This document shows positions 49,005 through 62,020 of a DNA stretch of 64,000 nucleotides, one piece after another. The notes under the pieces are model-generated. The model had not been told where the DNA came from. It searched no databases and worked only from the letters and a program-made list of their open reading frames with translations. The first letter of the stretch is position 1. Every line of letters starts with the position of its first letter. Where the stretch lies: NCBI GenBank assembly GCA_034620365.1, contig JAQGEQ010000297.1:62001-126000 (forward strand). Reading direction: 5' to 3'. The translations under genes were made by a program, and so were the position numbers. This DNA comes from Pegea sp. RAD2-039. Its lineage: Eukaryota; Chordata; Thaliacea; Salpida; Salpidae.

Positions 49005-49790
49005 CGGTTTATTGTTTATCTAAAATATTTATTAGATTTGGAACGTTTGCGTGTCGCCGACTTTCTTGGCAAGAAGCTGAAACATACAAGCAGTTTTATT
49101 AGAATCAGAATCATCGACCACCGAGGCCCATGTTACAAGTATTTTTCTAGAAGCATTCAGTTCATCCATCGTCTCAGACATACTATAAAAAATTTGATTG
49201 ATCGTGGCAACACAGTATTTAGCAACAACAAAAATTTAGGATTTAAATTTGGCCAACTCAGTAGATATAGATTTGCTGATGTCGGACAATAGGTTGGAAT
49301 CGAAATTAGACTTAGTGGATGTTCTGTCCATGGTTCTACATTATATGAATAACACTTAAATCGTATTTATTTCATCTGGAGGTTTTCATATGTTTCATAA
49401 ATAATTGTTGCTGACATCACTACAAGTGAGATGAAACCAGGGGAGGCAATTGATAAAACCTTTTGCTGGATCTTCACCAAAGAAAATTTTATTGCAAGAT
49501 TGGTAATTGCCATTGCAAGCTTGTTTTGATAAATCTGGTTTGTCATTATGATGATAATATGACATCCATGCACTAACATTGAAATAGAGATTTGGAAGTA
49601 CTTACAACTTGAAAATATTGATGAGAATGTATAGGTAGTTAGAATCAAAGGTCTTTATAATAATGTAGACGAGATTGATTAATTTTGTAAAGATCTTGAA
49701 AACAAGACTCTGCTATTTAAAGTCAGATGACAGAGTAATGCCGAGGTGTAGGGCCTAAGATATTTGTTGAATAATAAATCTATTGGTGGA
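49005..49790 (-). mobile_element. P4: LINE-like retroelement fragment
   Basis: The clearest of the five. Minus-strand pieces in order are ALHLGITLSSDFK, YLYILINIFK, LYFNVSAWMSYYHHND, KQACNGNYQSCNK, EDPAKGFINCLPWFHLTC, SDVSNN, then NLLSDISKSISTELAKFKS and LVTWASVVDDSDSNKT. The finger-like block (FI-x-C-x2-WFH-x2-C) resembles PHD fingers of CR1-type ORF1, and the next part resembles the coiled coil. Stops and frameshifts interrupt it. It is shared with the LINE remnant at 13.7 kb. Confidence 0.62.
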
Positions 49791-50706
49791 GTATTGCTTA
49801 AACGAATTTGCACCTGGTTTACGATAAAAAGTTTTAAACTAGACTTTGTCTTACATGATTCAAAATAATTTATATCAACTAGATTTTAAACTACTCTAAA
49901 ATAAGATGTTAAAAAAACTACATGTAACTTTTTGTTAGATTATTCTTTTACAGTGAGAAAACCTTATTTTAAACTTTTTATGATTACTTGAAGTATTTGT
50001 TGAAAAAAATATGTTTAAATTAGTTTAATTACAATGAAAGTTTATTGCTAACACATCAAACCTGTAAGAAACTCACATGAAATGTCATCGTATTTCTTTA
50101 AGTTAAGGTTTTATAATTGGATTACTAAAATATAAAACTTTTAATTTAAAGACTCATTCTGCAAATTTCTAAATATATTGACAGTATTTTCTAGGCATTT
50201 TCTACGTTGTTTTTATTATTCTTATAGAAAGGATTGATTTACAAATGGTCAATTACATTTTATCTGCTTTTTGTTTCTGGATAAATATAATTTTTTACTT
50301 TATGTTGTGTTTAAAATTATCAAACATAATCTATCTTATACTTAAGCTGAAACAGGATTCTAATTTGAAAAAAACAAGTTTTAGTACTAATTCGTAGACA
50401 CAACTTTCAGTTAACAATTGACAAAAATAGTGTTTGTTATTGCTAGGAATATTCTACTATATAAACATAAGCTTTCTAAATTACATTTAGTCGTTGCAGT
50501 TATCAATTTTGAAATAAATCAACAGACAAAAGTAATTAACAAAAGTCAGTAATTTCCAAGCAGAACATTTCAAAAATTTTGTTTAATCATCACGATAGAA
50601 TTATACATTTATATAGAAAAGAACTACATATCGAAATTGTAAATCGACAGAACTATTTTTATGATTTAATGATTATCCGTTATTATTTTATTTAGATGCA
50701 ATGGAG
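49791..50706. other. D4 3' flank
   Basis: Near copy of 34261-35175. No gene seen. Confidence 0.55.
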
Positions 50707-51263
50707 TTAGAAATTTTGTCCATTTTTAAGATTTCTGGGGTTAAAGTAGTCGTTGATTTGTCTTTCTTTATACCAGTCGTCGGTTGATTTAGTAGCTTTT
50801 CTAATTGCACCTGCTTCTGGTTCGATTACAACCTTGTTTACATTATTATCACGAAGAACTGACGCAATATCCTCTGGGTCGTTCCCTTGTTTTGTGAAGA
50901 TTTTAATGAGTTCCTTTAAAACAATCAAATAGGTATAAAGTTAAAAGAAAAAATACAAGCTTACTTCTTTTGACAAAACATCTCCAACATTGAAATCGTC
51001 GGGGGTATTGTTATTTGCAGTTTCTCTTCCACTAACTGGATAAGCCTAAAAGGTTTAAAATAAAGAGATTTGTTAATTGTTTAATGATAAAAATGAAAAA
51101 ACTTCCACTATATTTCTTTTAATAAATTTACAGAATGTAACTGAATATAAATCAGTCGGTTAAATTAACAAACGATTGTTTTTGTAGCATTAAATACCTG
51201 ACAGATTGAAATACTCATAAACATAATCATCGCCAAAATAAAGATTTTCAACAACAGCTTCAT
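50707..51263 (-). CDS. D4: secreted protein, most divergent D copy
   Basis: Coding exons 51198-51263, 50965-51045 and 50707-50913, 117 residues. Relative to D1: Gly29 to Arg and Ala31 to Thr just after the signal peptide (AYPVSGRETANN), Ser81 to Pro, and Phe105 to Tyr. Frame and splice sites are intact. The replacements sit at the mature N-terminus and in surface-like positions. Confidence 0.77.
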
Positions 51264-51421
51264 TATTATTTTTCTAAAATAAACACAAAATTATTAAAAC
51301 GAAGTATAAGAGACATCATAAAACTAATTAAATACTTTCATCAAAAATAATCAAAAATTGTTAAAAACACAACTATTAGATTCATTCTAATTCAAACATA
51401 ACTCAATTATTTGCAACTTAC

Positions 51422-51549
51422 GATTTCTAATTTCCAGGTAGAAAATAATCTTCACAATAAGTCCAAAGATTTTTGATATAGATTTCAAAAACACTCTAAT
51501 AAATTCGTATAAGAACTGTACATTCTTCTTCTAGCCACTTCTTTATATA
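51422..51549 (-). promoter_or_regulatory. Core promoter and noncoding first exon of D4
   Basis: TATATAAAG on the minus strand at 51549-51541, exon end at 51422 before gtaagtt. Confidence 0.62.
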
Positions 51550-51550
51550 G

Positions 51551-53187
51551 AACTTTATCTTTTTTAAAAAAAAAAGAAATCTCCCTTTCTCGATGTGCAG
51601 CTATCATTTATCATTATTAATTGTCGCAGAAGCTTCCTGTTAAACTCTTCTTGTTTGAACAAAAGGTAATTTATTCAATTAATCAAACAAACTATTTATG
51701 ATTCATAGTCTAAGACATTATAAATGGTTGACTCATTTGGGAAAAAAATGATTCATTTGGTATGACTGGAAAGATTTAACTATTTATCACAAAGATTTAA
51801 AAAAAATTGATATAAAGAGATTATATTTTAAATATGATTTTCTGTTGTTAAGTATTTTATTCTTTCAATAAGTGAAGCATAGATATAGGAAGTCATAAAA
51901 ATTAGAAAATTCCTGTTAATTTTATAAGAAAGTTTTCAATTTTTTTCACACACTTAATATGTTTCTTAATTTTATCTGTAAACTAAACATAATTTAAGTT
52001 AAAGAATTGTAGAGGATTTCACTCACTTTAAAAAGGATAATAGATAATATTATATTTATCTTTAATATATTAATTTTTGAAATGTTAAACTGTGTGTATG
52101 AATTGATCCAAATCATCAGGATATGATAAAAATAGTGTTTCCGTCTATGAATTAATTGTTTACTTGTGAGTATGCTATTAAAGAAGATGTAAATTTGTTT
52201 GTTAAACTTTTTCAGTTTTTTTTTTAATCTTCATCTACTTTTGCATAGTCCAACTTCGTTGTTAGTTAAAATCCACCTTGTTTTTAGCCTAACAATTTTC
52301 AAATAAAATCATTCTTGCAAAAAAATCCAATAATACAATTAAATGTATATCATAATATCACATTTTCATAGCTATATGTATTATTCCTGTATTAGCACTA
52401 ATTTCTTTTTTTCATAAAGAAAAAGATTTTGGACGGTAGTTATTTTTCTTGTAATTTGAATATTAGGAACTTTTATGTGCTTATTTTGCTCGGTAAAACT
52501 TTAATTAGTTATATTTATGGATTTTCTTTTGACGTTGTAGACTTTATTGTCATAATAATCAGATTGTATGTGATTAATTGTTTCAGCTTTTTAACTTAAT
52601 GAAGTACTTTAATCACAACTTTTAAAGGTGGTTAATAGTTCATAAAGTGATTCATTCAAATCTGAGAAAATAATGTTAATTATAGTTTCATACAAGAAAA
52701 AGTTTTATGTACAAAATTAAATTTTTTTACTACTGCTATAGTTCCTATACAATCGAAAAATTATCAGTTTAAAATATATTTTAGTTACTAACATTCGTTG
52801 TTAACCATCCACCAATTTTTTTTTAATTTTGATAAAAAATTTAGTCACTAACTGTATAGCATTAAAAGATATATTATAATCATCTAAAAACAATTTTTTT
52901 ATGGGCATAAAATTTCAATTTTCTTAATGATGGAATACAAACTTAACAACAATTATGTATAAGTCTTAGTGATCTAGCTTATATGCTTTTACAATAAATA
53001 ATTCAAACTTGTTTAAAAAAAATTATCAAAATTAATTTTTAACCATTTAAAGTGTTAGGTGATTTTCTAACCAAGAGACGAATAACTAGTTTTAAAATAC
53101 CAAAATTTTGTAAATCTGATGTTCTTCAGTTGTTCCTTTTTTCCGGAAAGATTAGTAACCTTTCATTATTCATCTTACAAAAGGATG
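51551..53187. other. Divergent intergenic region D4/C3
   Basis: Near copy of the D3/C2 spacer. No exon seen. Confidence 0.55.
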
Positions 53188-53263
53188 TGACGTCATTAGT
53201 TTGTTTAAAACAAATTCACTTGAAACACAGTCTTCTTTTTTTTCTACTAATTTACTATTTAAG
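53188..53263 (+). promoter_or_regulatory. Promoter of C3
   Basis: TGACGTCA at 53188-53195 and TATTTAAG at 53256-53263. Confidence 0.68.
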
Positions 53264-53346
53264 CAGAGCTTCTAGAAAGAAAGTTACATTCCTCAAAGAT
53301 TTCATAATTTAAAATTTAGTAAAAGTGTAAATTGATCATCTTTGTC

Positions 53347-53652
53347 ATGACTTGGCCGTTTCCCCCATCACCAATGCAATTGCGATTAGAAGAACAAGCC
53401 AGACAACGACGTTTGCTACAAGAAGCAAGAGATCGACAACAAGAAGAATATCGTCGACAAGCAGATGAAGCGCTTTTCCAACGACAGGAAGCAGAGAGAC
53501 GTCGTCAAGAAGAACAAAGCCGTCAACAGGAAGAAAGTCGTCGACAAGAAGAAAGACGACGACAAGAAGAAAGACGACGACAAGATGAAAGACGTCGAGA
53601 AGAAGGAGGAGATGGAAATGGTGGAAACAATGGAAATAATGGAAAAAACTAA
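53347..53652 (+). CDS. C3: Q-family protein, subfamily C
   Basis: 101 residues from the ATG at 53347. Same as C2 except for two fewer RRQEE hexapeptides. Its tail (GGDGNGGNNGNNGKN) is intact, unlike C1. The C1-C3 set shows the hexapeptide number changing while the ends stay constant. AATAAA at about 53966 is the poly(A) signal candidate. Confidence 0.75.
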   Translation: MTWPFPPSPMQLRLEEQARQRRLLQEARDRQQEEYRRQADEALFQRQEAERRRQEEQSRQQEESRRQEERRRQEERRRQDERRREEGGDGNGGNNGNNGKN

Positions 53653-55134
53653 TCAGTTTTATTCTGGCTACATTATCAACGAATATTTGATAACGGCAGA
53701 CTGCTTTATATTTCTAGTGTTTTTAAGTTTTATAATCAATGCCAAATAAAAATTGGCTTTTTATAACCATAAAATACTTTGGATTTATTTACCATAAAAG
53801 TCTTACTTTATATTTGTCGATCATTTCAAACATTGATTGTAGGCTGAAAATAATCTTTCAGGCATTTTAATTTCTTCAAGTAGTTCAAATGACAAATCTA
53901 GTTTGACTTTTTTAGTTGTTTACCAATTTGTTGTCAAAGTTTCTTGTTTCTGTATTCAGCGTTGGAAATAAAAAATATATTTGAAACTGTATATTAATTT
54001 TCTAGTAATCTTTTAAACACTTGTTTTTACTTATAACCAGTAATTTGATAAAAATAGGAATATTTTAATCTTTTAAATGTTTTCTTTAGATTTCAGAAAA
54101 ATGATTAAAGATTATATTAATGTAAATTTATGGAGACTCTAGGTAAAAGATACATTTGTATTCAACTGGCAACATACTTTTCTTTTTTTGATTAAATCTT
54201 AAAGTTTTTTTTTAATGTTTTTTTGATAAATTCTTTTTATGCTTTTACTTTCAGGAAATTTATCTATCTGGTTGAAATAATGTTAGTAAAGAACGATATT
54301 GTAAATGTTAGTTTCTTGATTAACGTTTCTTTTTCATTCAAATATTCAGCATTATAAAGGTCTCAGATATTTGTAGTCAACTATAATTTAAACAATGTGT
54401 AAATTGTTTTTCAAAGTAATAAGTCACACCATTTTTATAACTTTGTCCATAACTGTAGAAATAATTCATATAGAATGAGTTTTGTTGAAAAGATTTAAGC
54501 CTAACAACGTTAACGGACTGATATAATTTTCATGGATTATAGATTTTTAAGGCTAGTCAAACAAAATATACAATATTAGTATTTATTTATATGTTTCATA
54601 TATGCAAGGAAAATACTTAAAATAATCACCTTATATAGCACTTTATAAAAAAATTTACTATTTTTGCCAAAAAAATAAATCTTTCTCGCTCGGTGTGTAA
54701 CTATCTTTCATCACTATTAATTTATGCTAAATCTTCCAGTTACATTCTTCTTACTAGAAAAACGTAAATCATTCAACAATTTATGAAACGTGTTTATGAA
54801 TCATAGTATTACACATTCCAAATGGTTGATTAATTTGAGAAACTTGTATTTCATTTGTTATGACTAGAGAAACCTAACTAATTATGATGAAAATGTACAG
54901 AAAATTAGATATGAACACATCATATCTGAAAAATGAGTCGCAGTTCTTAACTAATTTTTTTATATTTTAATCAATAAAATTGGTTATCAAAATTTAAAAC
55001 GTTTAAGTATGTTTCAAAAAAATCGGTCAACATTTTTCAATCAATTGTTATATTTTTTATATAATATCCTTCAATTAACATAATTTAAAATAAGAAGTCG
55101 TAGAAGAATTCATTTACGATAAAGAGCCTTACTA
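53653..55134. other. C3 3' flank and D 5' flank relic
   Basis: Near copy of 47521-49004. No gene seen. Confidence 0.55.
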
Positions 55135-55925
55135 ATCGGTTTATTGTTTATCTAAAATATTTATTAGATTTGGAACGTTTGCGTGTCGCCGACTTTCTTG
55201 GCAAGAAGCTGAAACATACAAGCAGTTTTATTGGAATCAGAATCATCGACCACCGAGGCCCATGTTACAAGTATTTTTCTAGAAGCATTCAGTTCATCCA
55301 TCGTCTCAGACTTACTATAAAAAATTTGATTGATCGTGGCAACACAGTATATAGCAACAACAAAAATTTAGGATTTAAATTTGGCCAAATCAGTAGATAT
55401 AGATTTGCTGATGTCGGACATTAGGTTGGAATCGAAATTAGAGTTAGTGGATGTTCTGTCCATGGTTCTACATTATATGAATAACACTTAAATCGTATTT
55501 ATTTCATCTGGAGGTTTTCATATGTTTCATAAATAATTGTTGCTGACATCACTACAAGTGAGATGAAAGCAGGGGAGGCAATTGATAAAATGTTTTGCTG
55601 GATCTTCACCAGAGAAAATATTATTGCAAGATTGGTAATTGCCATTGCAAGCTTGATTTGATAAATCTGGTTTGTCATTATGATGATAATATGACATCCA
55701 TGCACTAACATTGAAATAGAGATTTGGAAGTACTTACAACTTGAAAATATTGATGAGAATGTATAGATAGTTAGAATCAAAGGTCTTTATAATAATGTAG
55801 ACGAGATTGATTAATTTTGTAAAGATCTTGAAAGCAAGACTCTGCTATTTAAAGTCAGATGACAGAGTAATGCCGAGGTGTAGGGCCTAAGATATTTGTT
55901 GAATAATAAATCTATTGGTGGAGTA
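55135..55925 (-). mobile_element. P5: LINE-like retroelement fragment
   Basis: Near copy of P4 with extra substitutions in the finger-like block. Inactive. Confidence 0.6.
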
Positions 55926-56838
55926 TTGCTTAAACGAATTTGCACCTGGTTTACGATAAAAAGTTTTAAACTAGACTTTGTCTTATATGATTCAAAATAA
56001 TTTATATTAACTAGATTTTAAACTACTCTGAAATAAGATGTTAAAAAAACTACACGTAACTTTTTGTTAGATTATTCTTTTACAGTGAGAAAACCTTATT
56101 TTAAACTTTTTATGATTACTTGAAGTATTTGTTGAAAAAAATATGTTTAAATTAGTTTAATTACAATGAAAGTTTATTGCTAACACATCAAACCTGTAAG
56201 AAACTCACATGAAATTTCATCGTATTTCTTTAAGTTAAGGTTTTATATTTGGATTACTAAAATATAAAACTTTTGATTTAAAGACTCATTCTGCAAATTT
56301 CTAAATATATTGACAGTATTTTCTAGGCATTTTCTACGTTGTTTTTATTATTCTTATAGAAAGGATTGATTTACAAATGTTCAATTACATTTTATCTGCT
56401 TTTTGTTTCTGGATAAATATAATTTTTTACTTTATGTTGTGTTTAAAATTTTAAAACATAATCTATCTTATACTTAAGCTGAAACAGGATTCTAATTTGA
56501 AAAAAACAAGTTTTAGTACTAATTCGTAGACACAACTTTCAGTTAACAATTGACAAAAATAGTGTTTGTTATTGCTAGGAATATTCTACTATATAAACAT
56601 AAGCTTTCTAATTTACATTTAGTCGTTGCAGTTATCAATTTTGAAATAAATCAACAGACAAAAGTAATTAACAAAAGTCAGTAATTTACAAGCAACACAT
56701 TTCAAAAATTTTTTTTAATCATCACGATAGAATTATACATTTATATAGAAAAGAACTACATATCGAAATTGTAAATCGACAGAACTATTTTTATGATTTA
56801 ATGATTATCCGTTATTATTTTATTTAGATGCAATGGAG
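55926..56838. other. D5 3' flank
   Basis: Near copy of 49791-50706. No gene seen. Confidence 0.55.
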
Positions 56839-57395
56839 TTAGAAATTTTGTCCATTTTTAAGATTTCTGGGGTTAAAGTAGTCGTTGATTTGTCTTTCTT
56901 TATACCAGTCGTCGGTTGATTTAGTAGCTTTTCTAATTGCACCTGCTTCTGATTCGATGACAACTTTGTTTACGTTATTATCACGAAGAACTGACGTAAT
57001 ATCCTCTGGGTCGTTTCCTTGTTTTGTGAAGATTTTAATGAGTTCCTTTAAAGCAATCAAATAGGTATAAAGTTAAAAGAAAAAATACAAGCTTACTTCT
57101 TTTGACAAAACGTCTCCAACATTGAAATCGTCGGGGGTATTGTTATTTGCAGCTTCTCCTCCACTAACTGGATAAGCCTAAAAGGTTTAAAATAAAAAGA
57201 TTTGTTAATTGTTTAATGATAAAAATGAAAAAACTTCCACTAAATTTCTTTTAATAAATTTACAGAAAGTATCTGAATCTAAATCAGTTGGTGTAATATA
57301 AAAACGATTGTTTTTGTAGCATTAAATACCTGACAGATTGAAATACTCATAAACATAATCATCGCCAAAATAAAGATTTTCAACAACAGCTTCAT
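56839..57395 (-). CDS. D5: secreted protein (D family)
   Basis: Coding exons 57330-57395, 57097-57177 and 56839-57045, 117 residues. It has Tyr105 like D4 and D6 but Ser81 like D1-D3, and a private Ala66 to Thr change (EDITSVL). This mosaic of sites suggests exchange between D copies. It is divergent with A4. Confidence 0.77.
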
Positions 57396-57552
57396 TATTA
57401 TTTTTCTAAAATAAACACAATATTATTAAAACGAAGTATAAGAGACATCATAAAACTAACTAAATGCTTTTACCAAAATAATCAAAAGATGTTAAAAACA
57501 CAACTATTAGATTCATTCTAATTCAAACATAACTCAATTATTTGCAACTTAC

Positions 57553-57680
57553 GATTTCTAATTTCCAGGTAGAAAATAATCGTCACAATAAGTCCAAAGA
57601 TTTTTGATATAGATTTCAAAAACACTCTAATAAATTCGTATAAGAACTGTACATTCTTCTTCTAGCCACTTCTTTATATA
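57553..57680 (-). promoter_or_regulatory. Core promoter and noncoding first exon of D5
   Basis: TATATAAAG on the minus strand at 57680-57672, exon end at 57553 before gtaagtt. Confidence 0.62.
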
Positions 57681-59490
57681 TAACTTTATCTTTTTTTAAA
57701 AAAAAAGAAATCTCCCTTTCTCGATCTGTAGCTATCATTTATCATTATTAATTGTCGCAGAAGCTTCCTGTTAAACTCTTATTGTTAGAACAAAAGGTAA
57801 ATGATTCAATTAATCAAGCAAACTATTTATGATTCATAGTGTAATACCTTTTAAATGGTTGATTCATTTGGGAAAATACTGATTCATTTAGTATGACTGA
57901 TAAAACGTAACTAATTATGATAAAAATGTAAAAAAAATTGATATCAAGAGATTGTATGTCAAAAATGACTCTCTGTTGTTAAGTATTTTATTCTTTTAAT
58001 CAATGAAGCATAGAAATAGGAAGTCATAAAAGTTTAAAAATTCCAAGTATTTTCTCAAAAAAGTTTGTAACATATTTTAAACTCTTAATGTATCTTTTAA
58101 TTATATCTATAAAATAAACATAATTTAAGTTAAAGAATTGTAGAGGATTTGATTCAATTTAAAAAGGATAATAATTCAGATTACTTTTATCTTCAGTATT
58201 TTTATTTTTGAAATGTTATAATGTTTGTGGGAACCTAGAAATTGATCCAAATGAATAGAACATGATAAAAATAGTGTTTCCGTGTATGAATGTATTGTTA
58301 ACTTGTGAGTAAGCTAATAAAGAAAATGAAAATTTGTTTGATGAACTTATTTCAGTTTTATCTAATCTTCATCTACGTTTGCATAGTCCAAGTTAGTTTA
58401 TAAAGCAAAATCCACCTTATTTTGAACATAATGATATTCAAATAAAATCAGTCTTGCAGAAAATTGTAATAATATAATTATATGTATATCATATTATCAT
58501 ACATTCATAAGTATTTATATTATTCCTGTATTAGCAGTAGTTTCTTATGTTCATGTAAAAAATAATACTGGAGAGTAATTTTTTATCTTGTAATCTGAGA
58601 ATTAGGAACTTTGATATTCTTATTTTGCTTGGTAAATATTTAAAAAGTATTATTTATGGGTATTCTTTTGACGTAGTAGACATTATTATCCTAAATATCA
58701 GATTGTATGTGATTAGTTTTTTTTCAACTTTTGAACTGAAAAAAGTTATTTAGTCTTTAATGTTAAAGGTAGTTAAAAGTTTTTCCAGTAAACTATTCAA
58801 AAGTAATAAAGTAATGTTAACTTTGTTCTAAACAATATCTTTTAACCGATATAGGTGTGTATAATGACTACTTTATATCATTTTCGCTGATAATAAACAC
58901 TTAAGTTTGTCAATCATTTGTAAACTTTCGATCTTATTCGTTACTACAGTGATAAATTTACAAAAGACAAAAAATGTTATTAAAATGAATTACATAAAAA
59001 AGTTTTACATAAAAAATTAAAGTTTTACTACAGGTATATTGCTGTTAAATCAGGAATTTACTAGTTTAAAATAGTTTTCAGTTACACACATTTGCTGTCA
59101 ACCATACACCAAATTATTTTATTTTTAATGGAAAGTGTAATCACAAAAAGCCAGTTCTAAAAGATATATTACGATCATTCTAAAAGGAACTTCTTATCTG
59201 CAGAATATTTCAATTATCCTAATGATGGAATACATACTTAAAAACAATTATGTATAGGTCTTAATGATCTAGCTTATGATTGCAACCGTGCCTTTTATAA
59301 TAAATAATTCAACTTCGCTAAAAAAAAGTTATTAAAATTAATTTTTGAGGATATATAATGCTTAGTGATTTTCTAACCAAGAGAAGAACAAATTCTTGTA
59401 AAGTATCAAAATTTTATAAAACTGTTATTCCTTAGTGGTTCCCTTTATTAAAGATTGTTAAACATTGATTATTCATCTTACAACAGGATG
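57681..59490. other. Divergent intergenic region D5/A4
   Basis: Near copy of the D1/A2 spacer. No exon seen. The change from a C-type to an A-type spacer between D4/C3 and D5/A4 shows that spacer type follows the Q gene, not the D gene. Confidence 0.55.
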
Positions 59491-59570
59491 TGACGTCTTT
59501 AGTTGGTTTAAAACAAATTAGCACGAATCATAGTCTTTTTTCTTTTTTTTCTACCAGTTTACTATTTAAG
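59491..59570 (+). promoter_or_regulatory. Promoter of A4
   Basis: TGACGTCT at 59491-59498 and TATTTAAG at 59563-59570. Confidence 0.65.
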
Positions 59571-59653
59571 CAAAGTCTCTACTAAGGAAGTTACATTCTT
59601 AAAAGATTTTACAATTTAAGATTTAGTAAAAGTTTAAAACCATTAACTTCGTC

Positions 59654-59887
59654 ATGAGTTGGGCTATTCTCCCGTCACCACAACAATTACAACTAGAAGA
59701 ACAAGCAAGACAACGACGTTTGTTACAAGAAGCAAGAGATCGACAACAAGAAGAATATCGCCGACAAGCAGATGAAGCGCTTTTCCAACGACAGGAGGCT
59801 GAGAAACGTCGTCAAGAAGAACAAAAACGTCAACAGGAAGAAAGAGATAGAAATGGTGGAAACAACGGAAATAATGGAAATAAGTAA
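59654..59887 (+). CDS. A4: Q-family protein, subfamily A
   Basis: 77 residues, identical to A1-A3 by eye. Like A1 it is followed directly by a D gene (D6) without B gene or P fragment, so the A1-D1 and A4-D6 units have the same layout. AATAAA at about 60103 is the poly(A) signal candidate. Confidence 0.75.
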   Translation: MSWAILPSPQQLQLEEQARQRRLLQEARDRQQEEYRRQADEALFQRQEAEKRRQEEQKRQQEERDRNGGNNGNNGNK

Positions 59888-61464
59888 TCAGTTCCAATCT
59901 GGCAACTTTTTCAAATAATATTTGATAACAGCAGAGTGGTTTATAATTTTAGTGCTTTTAAGGTTTATATTCAAAGCCAACTAAACATTGGTTTCATAGA
60001 ACCATAAAATACTTTAGTTTTTTTTTACCATAAAAGTTTTTCTTTATCTTTGTTATTTGCATTTTTGTTGTCAATGTTTGTTGTTTCTGTATTTCATCTT
60101 GAAATAAAAAAGATATTTTAAACTGCGTATTATTTTCTTAGTAATGTTTCAAACAGATGCTGTTGGTTATAATTAATAATTGTATTAACATTTAAATATA
60201 TTTATATTTCATTGTTTTTTTTAAAGATTTTAGACAAATGATTAAAGTTTATATTAATGTAAATTGATGGAGACTATTAACTAAGGATAGATTTGTATTC
60301 AGCTGATAACATACACTTATGCTTTTAATTATCTCCTGAAGTCTCTGTTTAATCTTTTTCTGATAAAAAATGTTTTTATGCTTTTACTTTCAGGAAATTT
60401 ATCAATTTAGTAGGATTAATGTTAGTAGAGATGCAACTCGTAAATGTTACTTTCTTGATTATGGTTTTCTTTTCCACTAAAATATTTAGCATTATACACG
60501 TTTTGAATATCCTTATCTTTAGTCAACTATATTTTAAACAAGGTGTAGGTTTTATTTTCAAAATATTAAGTTAAACCAGTTTATTAACTTTGTCAATTGT
60601 CATCAACTTGGGAAATAATTCATATAGAATGAGTTTTGTTGAAAAGATTTAAGTCTAAGAATATTAAAGGACTAACTACAGATAACTTTATGCTAGCTTA
60701 TCCTTTTACAGTGATAAAACCTTATTTCAAACTTATTATGATTACTTGAAGTATTTGTTGAAATAAAAATTGTTAAACTAGTTTAATTACAATGAAAGTT
60801 TATTGCTAACACATCAAACCTATAAGAAACTCACATGAAATGTCATCGTATTTCTTTAAGTTAAGGTTTTATATTTGGATTACTAAAAAATAAAACTTTT
60901 GATTTAAAGACTCATTCTGCAAATTTCTAAAATATATTGACAGTATTTTCTAGGTAATTTCTACGTTGTTTTTATTATTCTTATAGAAAGGATTGATTTA
61001 CAAATGTTCAATTACATTTTATCTGCTTTTTGTTTCTGGATAAATATAATTTTTTACTTTATGTTGTGTTTAAAATTTTCAAACATAATCTATCTTATAC
61101 TTAAGCTGAAACAGGATTCTAATTTGAAAAAAACAAGTTTTAGTACTAATTCGTAGACACAACTTTCAGTTAACAATTGACAAAAATAGCGTTTGTTATT
61201 GCTAGGAATATTCTACTATATAAACATAAGCTTTCTAAATTACATTTAGTCGTTGCAGTTATCAATTTTGAAATAAATCAACAGACAAAAGTAATTAACA
61301 AAATTCAGTAATTTCCAAGCAACACATTTCAAAAATATTTTTAATCATCACGATAGAATTATACATTTATATAGAAAAGAACTACATATCGAAATTGTAA
61401 ATCGACAGAACTATTTTTATGATTTAATGATTATCCGTTATTATTTTATTTAGATGCAATAGAG
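59888..61464. other. 3' flanks of A4 and D6
   Basis: Collinear with 22054-23600 between A1 and D1. No gene seen. Confidence 0.55.
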
Positions 61465-62020
61465 TTAGAAATTTTGTCCATTTTTAAGATTTCTGGGGTT
61501 AAAGTAGTCGTTGATTTGTCTTTCTTTATACCAGTCGTCGGTTGATTTAGTAGCTTTTCTAATTGCACCTGCTTCTGGTTCGATTACAACCTTGTTTACA
61601 TTATTATCACAAAGAACTGACGCAATATCCTCTGGGTCGTTCCCTTGTTTTGTGAAGATTTTAATGAGTTCCTTTAAAGCAATCAAATAGTTAAAAATTA
61701 AAACAAAAAATACAAGCTTACTTCTTTTGACAAAACGTCTCCAACATTGAAATCGTCGGGGGTATTGTTATTTGCAGCTTCTCCTCCACTAACTGGATAA
61801 GCCTTAAAGGTTTAAAATAAAAAGATTTGTTAATTGTTTAATGATAAAAATGAAAAAACTTCCACTATATTTCTTTTAATAAATTTACAGAAAGTATCTG
61901 AATCTAAATCAGTTGGTGTAATATAAAAACGATTGTTTTTGTAGCATTAAATACCTGACAGATTGAAATACTCATAAACATAATCATCGCCAAAATAAAG
62001 ATTTTCAACAACAGCTTCAT
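61465..62020 (-). CDS. D6: secreted protein with one cysteine
   Basis: Coding exons 61955-62020, 61722-61802 and 61465-61671, 117 residues. Relative to D1: Arg70 to Cys (SVLCDNN), Ser81 to Pro and Phe105 to Tyr. The new cysteine is the only one in any mature D sequence and could allow a disulfide-linked dimer, or be neutral. The acceptor before exon 3 reads tttaag instead of ttttag, which is still a usable AG. Confidence 0.76.

Noticed and set aside
49038..49289. 84-residue plus-strand frame (LERLRVADFL...) in P elements
   Set aside because: It begins with TTG; the opposite strand reads retroelement-like text (TWASVVDDSDSNKT) over the same bases, which explains the openness better.
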